From Rhododendron vialii (lineage: Eukaryota; Streptophyta; Magnoliopsida; Ericales; Ericaceae), in contig NC_080557.1 in NCBI RefSeq assembly GCF_030253575.1, positions 2,785,001 to 2,849,000 on the forward strand: a stretch of 64,000 nt of DNA, read 5' to 3'. This document shows, one piece after another, positions 53,624 to 62,255 of the stretch. A model generated the notes under the pieces. The model ran no database searches and was not told where the DNA came from. It was given only the letters and a program-made list of their open reading frames with translations. The position numbers were made by a program, and so were the translations under genes. Each line of letters starts with the position of its first letter. Within the stretch, counting starts at the first letter, position 1.

Positions 53624-54793
53624 TATTGGATTGCTTCGGACTGGTCTCTATGCAAGACAAGGATTTTGTTTTGATAGCGGATTTGTTCCCATGGCTAGAG
53701 GAACTCAGGATTCAGGCGGGTAGGCGTAGTGAGGTTGGTAAGGTTGTGGGACGTATAACAGATTATGGTGTGGATGCGCTCGCATCAAAGCTTAAGCGAT
53801 TGAAGGAGATTGCGTTGGAAGGTAATGCTTGTTTCATTACTGACCGATCGCTTATTTCTTTGTCACCGTTACAACCTTCTGCATTCTCTTTTACCACTGA
53901 AAACGCGTTCACCGATGCCAAAAATCTGCATTCTCTAACTATGTGTCGACCACTCATTTCGGGCAAGCAAATACGTTCAATCGCAAAAGCACGTCCTCCA
54001 TTAAAGATGCTCCAGAATGTCACTCCTTGCGACCGCTATAAAAACAGAATTGCGGGTGCGATGTCGAATGTCATAAAAGATTTAATTGAAACCCTTCCTA
54101 CCACCGATTGGTTTTAGGAAAGATGATGGAAAAGCGGTCCGACAACTTGTGTCACGTTTTACACCCTCACGAAAAGTTGCCCTGCACTTGAAATACTTAA
54201 GATGACATTTATGAGAGGACTAGAGATAAACACTATTTCTCTAGATTTTTTGCATTAAAACTACCGTATGTGACACCTTGATGTCTATAGTAATATGTGG
54301 TCGACTGATATGATGCTCAAGAACTTTGGGCAAGTATGCCCAAATCTGACATTCCTCTCCTTAAGTGAATTTAAGCACCTCACCAATCTTGGCATTGAAG
54401 AAGTTTTGAGGAGATGCCCCGCCATAACTCAACTGCACATCGATGGTCTTGTGGTTTCAGATGTTTTTGGATGCTGTTCTGACCATTCTGTTGTGAATTT
54501 GAAGACTTTGAAAGCTCGTTTGACACAGATTACCGACGAAGGAATGACAATGATTGGAAATAGGTGTCGAGATCTCCAAGATTTGGACATCGGACTGCAA
54601 AAAAGTGACAGATAAAGGGGTAATGGAGATGGTGAGGAATTGTGAAAGACTGAGGAATATTTACGTCAGATGGTTTCATCAAGGCCCTCCCTTAGGCCTT
54701 AGGAACATTGAGCCACCATGTTTTGGTGATCTCAGTGAAGAGACAATGAACACTGTTTTGTCATCCGGATGCCGGCTTGGCGGTTTGGGGTAA
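53624..54793 (+). pseudogene. FBL psi11: rearranged F-box/LRR remnant
   Basis: The F-box is missing. The plus-strand blocks are 53624-54016 (VLDCFGLVSMQ to RPPLKMLQ, with about 40 codons deleted after SLISLS), a ~135-bp unrelated stretch (54017-54152, encoding NVTPCDRYKNRIAGAM before a stop; origin not recognised), and 54153-54793 (FYTLTKSCPALEIL to CRLGGLG) with several frame breaks, including a small deletion near 54594 and missing bases near 54665. Closest to psi6. Certainly dead. Confidence 0.85.
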
Positions 54794-55325
54794 TTCCATG
54801 ACTCTGCGTAGTTGTCACGAACAAAACTTTGTTCATGTTTTAAGGCTTGGTCTTGTGTGGAGATTAAACAGGGCTCAATATGTGCCGCCTGTTATTCCAT
54901 TGATTTTATTTTATTCATTAGGGTGGAAAGTGAGCCATCAATGAAACAGAGAGAGTTCATACTTCTGGTAGAGATTATACCATGTAAATCTTGTCTTGTG
55001 TTCGATTGTGTGGTTACAATCTTTGGCGCAACAAGCTGCAACTAATACTTCTGGTAGAGATTATACCATGCGACACGTATAGGCAAATTGCCAGATGCTC
55101 ATGTATCTTAGTTGCAAGGGATAGATTAGTTATTCGACTTGATTTCAATGTCAATCTTGTGTTGGCTTCTGTTACTTTTTTGGACGGAAACCAATTGCCC
55201 ACCACCCATTCGACAAAATACCCCAACCAAAATACCATGTCCAGATCACCACCACCGCGACCAGCATCCTCGACTTGATCGGCCAAGAAATCACCACCAT
55301 CATCTCCCCCGTCTCCATCACCATG
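54794..55325. other. Spacer between psi11 and the epimerase remnant
   Basis: 54930-55130 matches the shared downstream block of plus-strand FBL genes (TACCATGTAAATCTTGTCTT, TTCTGGTAGAGATTATACCA twice). 55190-55325 has a more GC-rich composition, with a plus-strand frame containing KYHVQITTTATSILDLIGQE that I do not recognise. It could be a captured exon of another gene. Confidence 0.4.
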
Positions 55326-55541
55326 CCCGGCAATGTTGCTGTGCATGTAGGACTGGGGAATCTCCATGGCGTAGCGCACACCCGCCTACGCGGCCAAGTG
55401 CACGACGTGCGTGAAAGCCACGGTATCAAACAGCTTTGATAAAAGAAGCGCATCGTTGATGTCACCCTCGACGATGAAGACGACGTGGGAATTCAGGAGG
55501 GCTTTACGGGCTTTGATTGATGGGTCCAAATCAATATGGTT
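55326..55541 (-). pseudogene. UDP-glucuronate 4-epimerase (GAE) fragment
   Basis: On the minus strand, KARKALLNSHVVFIVEGDIN, then LLSKLFDTVAFTHVVHLAA, a TAG in place of the usual Gln, then AGVRYAMEIPQSYMHSNIAG. This is an unmistakable piece of the NAD-binding half of plant UDP-D-glucuronate 4-epimerase (UDP-GalA synthesis for pectin). Only about 72 codons are present; the N-terminal membrane anchor, the Rossmann GxxGxxG and the catalytic Tyr-x-x-x-Lys are absent. The higher GC content differs from the surroundings. It is a captured or retro-copied fragment. Confidence 0.85.
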
Positions 55542-55680
55542 TTGGAGTCTATTGGTTCGGTCCGGATAAATTTTCAGGTAACTGAGACCAAACCGAAAAT
55601 TGAGATTGCCGTCCGTGAATTTTAAGCTAACCTTGAAATGATTTGTGATTGAAAGAAACTGCTTGGAGACCACTGGCGGT
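55542..55680 (-). pseudogene. F-box fragment fused upstream of the GAE remnant
   Basis: In frame with, and directly before, the GAE piece (minus strand) lies VSKQFLSITNHFKVSLKFTD, the sequence that follows the F-box core in this family. It is most like psi1 (LLSITNRTNVSQKFTDKT). The F-box core itself is missing: the sequence above 55680 is unrelated. Confidence 0.7.
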
Positions 55681-55961
55681 TCAACACCCTAAAGTTTTTT
55701 TTTTTTTTTTTTAATTTATTTAGTAGTATAGTTTCTTTTCAAACTTTATTTGAACACCCAGTTCTGTATATGGAAAAGGATTTGCAAAAAAAAAAAGTCC
55801 TTGGGGAAGAAGGATCTGAAATTCTATTTATATTTAATATAGATTTCCAAAAAGTAAAGAGGAAACCTATTCCTCTTGGGAATTAATGCGTTATAAATAC
55901 TCCTACACTTAACAAAGAAGAAATTCAATCTCTTTTCTTATTCTTTTCAAACTCATCAACA

Positions 55962-57746
55962 ATGAAGAAACAAGCACATGGTCACTTCCGAGATGATTGC
56001 TGGGAACTTATATTCCAAAAATTTAGAGATGACGATGAGTGTGCCTTGGGTTCGATATCGCTGGTCTCGAAGCGGTTCCTGTCGATATCTAACCGGGCAA
56101 AGCTTAGCTTGAACGTAAACGACGGGACGCTCCCTCTACTCCCCAATCTTCTTCGAAGATTTCTACACATCGGAACAATAGTCGTCAACACTAATGCACA
56201 CAAGGACATAGACGGACTCCTTGATCAGATTTCACGGTCTGGTGCACTGAATCTCCAAGCCATAAAGTTTCGTTCGCGTTTGGCAAAACTTCCGCGAGAT
56301 GGTTTGAAGGCACTGGCGTTGAATAAGAATATAAAGAACAATCTGAAGGTATTGGATTGCTCTCGACTGATCCTTATGCAAGACAGCGATTTGGTTTTGA
56401 TAGCAGATCTTTTTCCATGGCTAGAGGAACTCAAGATTAGGGCGTACAAGAAAATAACCAATGATGATGCTACGGCAGGTATTACAGATGATGGTGTTGA
56501 TGCATTGGCATCGAAGCTTAAGGATTTGAAGGAGTTTGTGTTTACAGGTAATGCATGTTTCATTACTGATCAATCACTTATTTCTCTATCCACAAATTGT
56601 GTGAAACTGAAGACAATTAGTCTTGACATAAGCAGGAGCGGTCGACATTATGTGACCGGGGAAGGAATTGATTTTGTGATGCGGCATAGCCCCAATTTGA
56701 CCTCTCTCTCGCTAAATTTGTGGTCGTTACAACCTTCTGCATCCTCTTTCAAGATTGAAAAAGCATACGCCATTGCCAAAAATCTGCATTCTCTCACCAT
56801 GAGTCAACAACTTTTTTCGGAGAAGCATATATGTTTAGTCACGAAAGCATGTCCTCCATTAAAGAAGCTCAGGCTCTTTGGTTCCGGGGGTCAGTATTTT
56901 GAAATACATGGTGCATTAAAATTGCTTTTGCAGGCATGTCAGTTGACATTGGAAGAGCTAACCCTAGGAAGTTGGTCCCTCACAAACACAGGTATAAGCG
57001 ATTTGGCTCAGCATCTCTCAAATCTTACTTTCATAGATCTTCATGAATGTTCTGGGTTGACTAGTGCCACCTTTTACACCCTCATGAAAAGTTGTCCTTT
57101 ACTTGAAACACTTAAGATGGCAGATATGAAAGGACAAGAGATAGATCTTTTCTTCCCGGACTTTTTACATAAAAACTACCATATGCGACACCTTGATATC
57201 TCCGGAAATTGGCGGTTGACTAATATGATGCTCAAGAACTTTGGGCAAGTTTGTCCGAATCTACAATTCCTCGACGTAAGTAATTGTATGAGCCTCACCG
57301 ATTTCGGCATTGGAAAAGTTTTGAGAGTATGCCCTGCCATAACACAACTGAATATGAATCATCTTAAGGTTTCCGGTGTTTTCGGGAGATATATTTTTGA
57401 CCACTTTACCATAAATTTGAAGACTATGAAAGCTCGTTGGTCACAAATTGATGACAATGGAATGACAATGATTGGAAAAAGATGTCGAAATCTCCAATAT
57501 TTGGACATCGGATTCTGCGAAAAAGTGACAGATAAAGGGGTAATGGAGGTGGTGAGGAACTGTGAACGACTGAGGTATATAACTCTAATTGGGTGTAAAA
57601 AAGTGAGCACCGATATTTTACCTCAGATGGTGTCGTCAAGGCCCTCCCTTAGGAACATTGATCCTCCAGGTTTCTATGATCTCAGTGAACAGATGAAAAA
57701 GAAACTCTTGTCCTTCGGCTGCCGGCTTAGGGTACCTCCTGATTAG
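55962..57746 (+). CDS. FBL12: F-box/LRR protein (594 aa, single exon)
   Basis: Full-length open frame starting MKKQAHGHFRDDCWELIFQKF. The F-box spans residues ~9-50; its usual FPDD is FRDD here. An LRR solenoid of the cysteine-containing type follows to CEKVTDKGVMEVVRNCERLR and LSEQMKKKLLSFGCRL, ending RVPPD. Predicted SCF ubiquitin-ligase receptor, target unknown. A TATA-like TTATAAATA (55891-55899) lies about 70 bp before the ATG, followed by the family leader AACTCATCAACAATG. Unlike the other plus-strand members it lacks the GGATTTGAATCC element; its upstream flank is the GAE/F-box pseudogene joint, so its 5' control region differs. Confidence 0.9.
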   Translation: MKKQAHGHFRDDCWELIFQKFRDDDECALGSISLVSKRFLSISNRAKLSLNVNDGTLPLLPNLLRRFLHIGTIVVNTNAHKDIDGLLDQISRSGALNLQAIKFRSRLAKLPRDGLKALALNKNIKNNLKVLDCSRLILMQDSDLVLIADLFPWLEELKIRAYKKITNDDATAGITDDGVDALASKLKDLKEFVFTGNACFITDQSLISLSTNCVKLKTISLDISRSGRHYVTGEGIDFVMRHSPNLTSLSLNLWSLQPSASSFKIEKAYAIAKNLHSLTMSQQLFSEKHICLVTKACPPLKKLRLFGSGGQYFEIHGALKLLLQACQLTLEELTLGSWSLTNTGISDLAQHLSNLTFIDLHECSGLTSATFYTLMKSCPLLETLKMADMKGQEIDLFFPDFLHKNYHMRHLDISGNWRLTNMMLKNFGQVCPNLQFLDVSNCMSLTDFGIGKVLRVCPAITQLNMNHLKVSGVFGRYIFDHFTINLKTMKARWSQIDDNGMTMIGKRCRNLQYLDIGFCEKVTDKGVMEVVRNCERLRYITLIGCKKVSTDILPQMVSSRPSLRNIDPPGFYDLSEQMKKKLLSFGCRLRVPPD

Positions 57747-58559
57747 TTGTCATTCTAATTTTACTTTGAATACATATGCTCTCTCGTCAATTGTTTTGTT
57801 TGTTTGAACCACTCTAAAACACTGATATGGGATGTCCTTTTTCTGCTTTCCATTTAGTTTGAAACTGTGCTTTCCTTATCTTTAATTTCCTTTGGTTTGT
57901 TTGTTTACAAGAAATAAGCAGTTTTTGTATTACCATTTTTATAACTTCGAGACGTTGCTGCAACTAATGCTTCTACAGTAGAAATAATACCATGCTGACA
58001 TGTATAGGCAATTTTGTTAGAAGCTGGAGAATTAGTGGGCTAACAACCAAAAGGGGTTCGACGTCTTTCTATAGACTCAACCCCGGACCTCTCCCTTAGA
58101 AGCCGAGGAGTACATGCAACCGGAGAGAGTCCTAAGAGCCACATCTTTACAAGGGACACATTAGTAGTTACTGATTGATTCTGACAAAAATCTCAAATTA
58201 CCATGACTCCGGTATTGAAGCTTGCTTGTTGCACAAAATTCGAACAAGACTTTTTGAAGGGAACTGTTTTAGACATCATACAATATGCACAAAAGGAAGG
58301 CGAAATCCATTGCATTGCTCACGAAACAAATCTACTTTGTCATGGAGTAAATGTGTTTGGTTAGGATTAGTAGTTACTGATCTACTACTGTGTTTGGTTA
58401 GGATTTGGGAATTAAAGCACCCAGAATAATGGGAAATAAGAACAAGCAATCACAAGTCACAACCCTACGCCAATGTGAAGATCAATAAACTGTTTTTCAA
58501 ACACGGGACAACAAAATAATTAACGCAATACCAGGCATTCTTTGCCTTCCCGATCTCTG
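57747..58559. other. Downstream region of FBL12
   Basis: Partly the shared downstream block (GTTTGAACCACTCTAAAACA, ATAATACCATGCTGACATGT near 57985). Then non-coding sequence with GTTTGGTTAGGATT twice (58357, 58391). No gene recognised; the 84-codon frame at 58175 is not credible. Confidence 0.4.
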
Positions 58560-58912
58560 ATGTTGTGTCAGCGGAGGTAGTGGAAGCCGTGGGGTTCAGG
58601 GGAGCAGTTGAAAGGGTAAAAGAGGATGGGGGAATGCGATATGTGGTGGAAGGAGAAGCAAAGAATGTTGTTCAGATGCTTCAAGGGGTGAAAACTTCAA
58701 GTGCCAGTTTGGCGGTGCGAGCGCAGACACGTTGCGTTTATTTGATTCTTTTATTTCTGTTTCGTTTACTTTTGTTCCTGGAGAATGTAATAGGGTGGCT
58801 AATGCTATAGCCAAATATGCCCTTTCTTTAGAGTTATCTACAACCTGGGAAGATAATTTTCCGGACTGGGTTTGTAGAGAAGCTCTCTTTGATGTTTCTT
58901 CATTGCAGTAAT
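58560..58912 (+). mobile_element. RNase H-like (RVT_3) fragment, LINE-derived or host remnant
   Basis: The plus strand encodes EDGGMRYVVEGEAKNVVQML and, after a frame change, FVPGECNRVANAIAKYALSL followed by WEDNFPDWVCREALFDV and a stop. This is the order of the RNase H-like domain (RVT_3: v-E-D-k-V, then R-e-N-x-v-A-x-x-l-A) found at the end of plant LINE polyproteins and in stand-alone host proteins. It is a short, frameshifted fragment; no RT or zf-RVT precedes it. Confidence 0.6.
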
Positions 58913-59164
58913 CAATAAGAACATAGGCTATCGATTGGGAAAAAGAAAAAAAAAACATTACCATGACTCCAAACAACACTCGCAAATGGTTAGCGGATGG
59001 AGAAAACAACAATCTGCCGTGAGTGGATCGGATTGGAAACCGAACCGGTCCGCCCAAAACCGATCCACGGGAGCATCACTATAATTGGGCGCACCATCTA
59101 TCCCAATTTTTGGTGTTCGCAAATTAATTGGGAGAGGGTGTCATTTCCTTGGCTCTTAATAATT

Positions 59165-59400
59165 CCGCTCAAGTTGGTGTTCGCTTGTTAAAAGCTCTGT
59201 TAATCGGATGGTTGCCTGAACATGTTTTCAAAACTTACTCATTCGGGACACAAAATTGAACAAACTACTACTCAACTTATTCGACTTATGTTCAAAACTA
59301 ATTTTTGAGATCAGTTTGTTTTATAACATGAATAAATTAGAACATATTTTTAAACCTCGTTACATTTCAAACAAATCTTGAACAATTGAGGTTAACAAAA
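59165..59400. repeat. Dispersed repeat D, copy 4
   Basis: GTTCGCTTGTTAAAAGCTC, then ACTCAACTTATTCGACTTATG and TTTCAAACAAATCTTGAAC align with 36830-37090 in order. More diverged than the other copies. Confidence 0.45.
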
Positions 59401-59429
59401 AAGCTAGGGTACACTGCCTTTTTACACCT

Positions 59430-59835
59430 GCCCCATTCCAAATTCTCAAATAAGTATTTAAAAAATAAGGATTTATTTTCAAACTTAAAAATAATAGGTT
59501 TACGAAAATAATTTTTCTATTTTTTTTACAAGATTTGATAGATCTCATCGAAATCTATCAAACAATATCGATATTGCATATTTTTTTATTTTAGCAAGCC
59601 TATTGTTTTTTAAGCTTGAAAATTGCAAATAAGTACTTAATTTTTAAGGAGAGATAGCAGAACGGGCCCACACTACATCTTATGTGGGGCCCACTTTTGG
59701 TCCCACAAAAATCTTAAAATATGTCCTAAATTTTAAAATATTATTTTATGGGATTTTGTAAAATATCAACTCTAACAGATATCGGTAAATATTACTTCTG
59801 GATTCGTAAAGGTGAAACTGCTCAAAAAATTTATG
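59430..59835. mobile_element. Decayed hAT-like MITE plus second copy of the 6.9-kb repeat
   Basis: 59430-59670 resembles the MITE at 13316-13649 (CCCATTCCAAATTCTCAAATAAGTA at the left, TTAAGGAGAGATAGCAGAACGGGCCC read across the right end, GATCTCATCGAAATCTATCA inside). 59690-59835 matches 6900-7045 (GTCCCACAAAAATCT, TATTATTTTATGGG, ATCGGTAAATATTACTTC). Non-coding. Confidence 0.5.
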
Positions 59836-60011
59836 ATTATTTTTTTGAATTTTTTTTGGGACCCGGAGTGGGCCGCACATAAAATATAATATGACATGTA
59901 GGATAACTATGTAGTGTATGTTTGGGTGTAGGTTCTCGAGTGGTGTTTTTGCCATTCCTCTTCATTCCTTTTCCTAATTTGTTTAGGTTTTCTGCCGTAT
60001 CCTTTTTTAAC

Positions 60012-60042
60012 GAGGATTTGAACCCTTGTTGCATACAACAAC
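60012..60042 (+). promoter_or_regulatory. Conserved upstream element of plus-strand FBL genes (FBL13)
   Basis: GAGGATTTGAACCCTTGTTG then CATACAACAAC, about 129 bp upstream of the FBL13 start; one base differs in the near-palindrome. Confidence 0.4.
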
Positions 60043-60140
60043 TTAAATTTACGTCAATTCATCATCAATACTTCCTATATATTATGAACAAAGAGAAAGA
60101 AATTTAATCTGTTTTTTTTTTCTTCTCAAACTCGTCAACA

Positions 60141-62255
60141 ATGAAGAAACGAGGAGGACATGGTTACTTCCCAGATGATTGCTGGGAACTTATATTCCAA
60201 AAACTTAGAGAAGACGATGAGCGTGACTTGGATTCGATATCATTGGTCTCAAAGCGGTTCCTTTCGATATCTAATCGGATGAAGCTTAGCTTGAATGTAA
60301 ACGACGAGACAATCCCTCTACTCCCGAATCTTCTTCGAAGATTTCGACACATCGAAACCATAGTCATCAAGACCCATGCCCACAAGGAGATAGATGGCCT
60401 TGTTTATTATCCGATTGCACGGTCGTTCATGGATGGACTTGTTGATTATCCGATTGCACGGTCGATCATAGATGGACTTGTTGATGATGAACTAGTTGAT
60501 GATCAGATTGCATGGTCGGACATAGATGGACTTGTTGATGATCAGATTGCACAGTCGGACATAGATGGTCTTGTAGATGATCAGATTGCACGGTCGAACA
60601 TAGATGGACTTGTTGATGATCAGATTGCACAGTCGGACATAGATGGACTTGTTGATGATCAGATTGCACGATCGGACATAGATGGACTTGTTGATGATCA
60701 GATTGCACAGTTGAACATAGATGGACTTGTTGATGATGAACTTGTTGACGATCAGATTGCATGGTCGGACATAGATGGACTTGTTGATGACGAACTTGTT
60801 GATGGTCAGATTGCACAGTCGGACATAGATGGACTTGTTGATAATCAGATTGCACAGTCAGACATAGATGGACTTGTTGATGATCAGATTGCACGGTCCG
60901 GATTATTGAATCTACGAGCAATAAAGTTTTGGTGTTCGACAGTACCTCCACGAGATGGTTTTAGAGCACTGGCGTTGCATAGGAATATAAAGAACAATCT
61001 GAAGGTATTGGATTGCTCAGGACTAATCTCAATGCAAGACAGCGATTTGGTTTTGATCGCCGATTGTTTCCCACGGCTAGAGGAACTCAAGATTAGTGAG
61101 GATTCCGACATGGTCAATGGGGAGGTTGCAGCACGTATAACAGATGATGGTGTTGAGGCACTGGCATCAAAGCTTAAGGAATTGAAGAAGATTGTGGTTA
61201 AAGGTGAAGCTTGTTTCATTACTGACAAATCGCTCATTTCTCTATCCACAAATTGTGCGAAATTGAGGAGACTTAGTCTTGGCATAAATCTGCATTCTCT
61301 CACGAGTCAAAAACTTATTTCCGACAAGCGTATTATTTATCTAGTCGCAAAAGCACGTCCTCCATTAAAGAAGGTCAAGTTGGTTGGTTTGGGGGGCCAG
61401 TATCCTAAAACTCATGGGGCAGTAAAATTGTTTTTCCAGACATGTCAGTCGACACTTAAAGAGCTAACCCTAAGAGGGTGGCCCCTCACACATATAAGTG
61501 ATTTCGCTCGGTATCTCTCTAATCTAACTTCTATAGATCTTGATGGATGTTTTGGGTTGACTGGTGACACCTTTTACATTCTCATGAAAAGTTGTCCTTT
61601 AGTTGAAATACTTACGATGGCACATACCATAAGACAAGAGATGGATACTTTTTCTCAGGATTACTTACATAAAAATTACAGTATGCGACACCTCAATATC
61701 TCAAAGAATATGTGGTTGACTGATACGACACTCGAGAACTTTGGGCAAGTTTGCCCAAATCTACAATTTCTCTCCATAAATGGTTGTCCGCGCCTCACCA
61801 ATCTTGGCATTGGAGAAGTTTTGAAGAGATGCCCTGCAATAACACAACTGAATATTGATGGTCTTACTCAGGTTTCAGATTTTTTGAGGAGAAATTCTGA
61901 CAACTCTGTAGTGAATTTGAAGACTTTGAATGCTCGTGGGACACACATTAACGATGAAGGATTGGCAATGATTGGAAATAGGTGTCGAAATCTCCAATAT
62001 TTGGATATTGGATTATGCAAAGAAGTGACAGATAAAGGGGTGATGGAGGTGGTGACGAACTGTCAAAGACTGAGGGATATAAATCTAATTGGGTGTGAAA
62101 AATTGAGCACCTACTCCTATATTTTACCTCATGGCGTTTTCAATGCCCCTCCCTTAGGAACATCTAGCCACCAAGTTGGGCGACCTCTCCGCTCCGGGCA
62201 GCCTTTTGTTTCTTCGCCAATTGATTTTGAGTTTGATGAAATTTTAACATGGTAA
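60141..62255 (+). CDS. FBL13: F-box/LRR protein with 12-unit internal repeat expansion (704 aa)
   Basis: Open single-exon frame from MKKRGGHGYFPDDCWELIF. The F-box spans residues ~10-51. Residues ~84-254 are twelve tandem units of the type IDGLVDDQIAQSD (see the repeat feature), replacing a single IDGLVDQISRSG-like segment of relatives. LRRs follow, but about 50 residues that hold the HSPNLTSLSL repeat in other copies are missing in frame (SLGI joins NLHSLT). Near the end a small insertion changes frame after CEKLSTYSYILP, so the usual LSRPSLRNI tail is replaced by a novel ~50-residue tail that reads into the former 3' region (ending FEFDEILTW). Predicted SCF receptor with a long acidic insert; whether it is functional is uncertain. 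Confidence 0.8.
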   Translation: MKKRGGHGYFPDDCWELIFQKLREDDERDLDSISLVSKRFLSISNRMKLSLNVNDETIPLLPNLLRRFRHIETIVIKTHAHKEIDGLVYYPIARSFMDGLVDYPIARSIIDGLVDDELVDDQIAWSDIDGLVDDQIAQSDIDGLVDDQIARSNIDGLVDDQIAQSDIDGLVDDQIARSDIDGLVDDQIAQLNIDGLVDDELVDDQIAWSDIDGLVDDELVDGQIAQSDIDGLVDNQIAQSDIDGLVDDQIARSGLLNLRAIKFWCSTVPPRDGFRALALHRNIKNNLKVLDCSGLISMQDSDLVLIADCFPRLEELKISEDSDMVNGEVAARITDDGVEALASKLKELKKIVVKGEACFITDKSLISLSTNCAKLRRLSLGINLHSLTSQKLISDKRIIYLVAKARPPLKKVKLVGLGGQYPKTHGAVKLFFQTCQSTLKELTLRGWPLTHISDFARYLSNLTSIDLDGCFGLTGDTFYILMKSCPLVEILTMAHTIRQEMDTFSQDYLHKNYSMRHLNISKNMWLTDTTLENFGQVCPNLQFLSINGCPRLTNLGIGEVLKRCPAITQLNIDGLTQVSDFLRRNSDNSVVNLKTLNARGTHINDEGLAMIGNRCRNLQYLDIGLCKEVTDKGVMEVVTNCQRLRDINLIGCEKLSTYSYILPHGVFNAPPLGTSSHQVGRPLRSGQPFVSSPIDFEFDEILTW
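60390..60902 (+). repeat. Coding minisatellite: twelve 39- or 54-bp units in FBL13
   Basis: Twelve consecutive in-frame units: nine of 13 residues (IDGLVDDQIAQSD and variants) and three of 18 residues with an extra DELVD (IDGLVDDELVDDQIAWSD). Units 1-2 are the most diverged (VYYPIARSF, VDYPIARSI) and the inner units nearly identical, as expected for expansion by slippage or unequal exchange. All unit lengths are multiples of three, so the frame is kept. The insert is rich in Asp, Ile, Val and Leu. Confidence 0.95.

Noticed and set aside
55172-55465. 97-codon minus-strand frame
   Set aside because: It overlaps the GAE remnant in a different frame; the GAE frame has family similarity, this one does not.
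58596-59057. 153-codon minus-strand frame
   Set aside because: It is antisense to the RNase H-like fragment and continues into unrelated DNA; no recognisable domain.
60390-60902. CRISPR-like array
   Set aside because: The units are contiguous variants of one coding repeat without unique spacers, in plant DNA.
60466-60951. 161-codon minus-strand frame of repeated VQSDHQQVHLCP units
   Set aside because: It is the antisense reading of the FBL13 coding minisatellite. Unit length divisible by three keeps the opposite frame open automatically.
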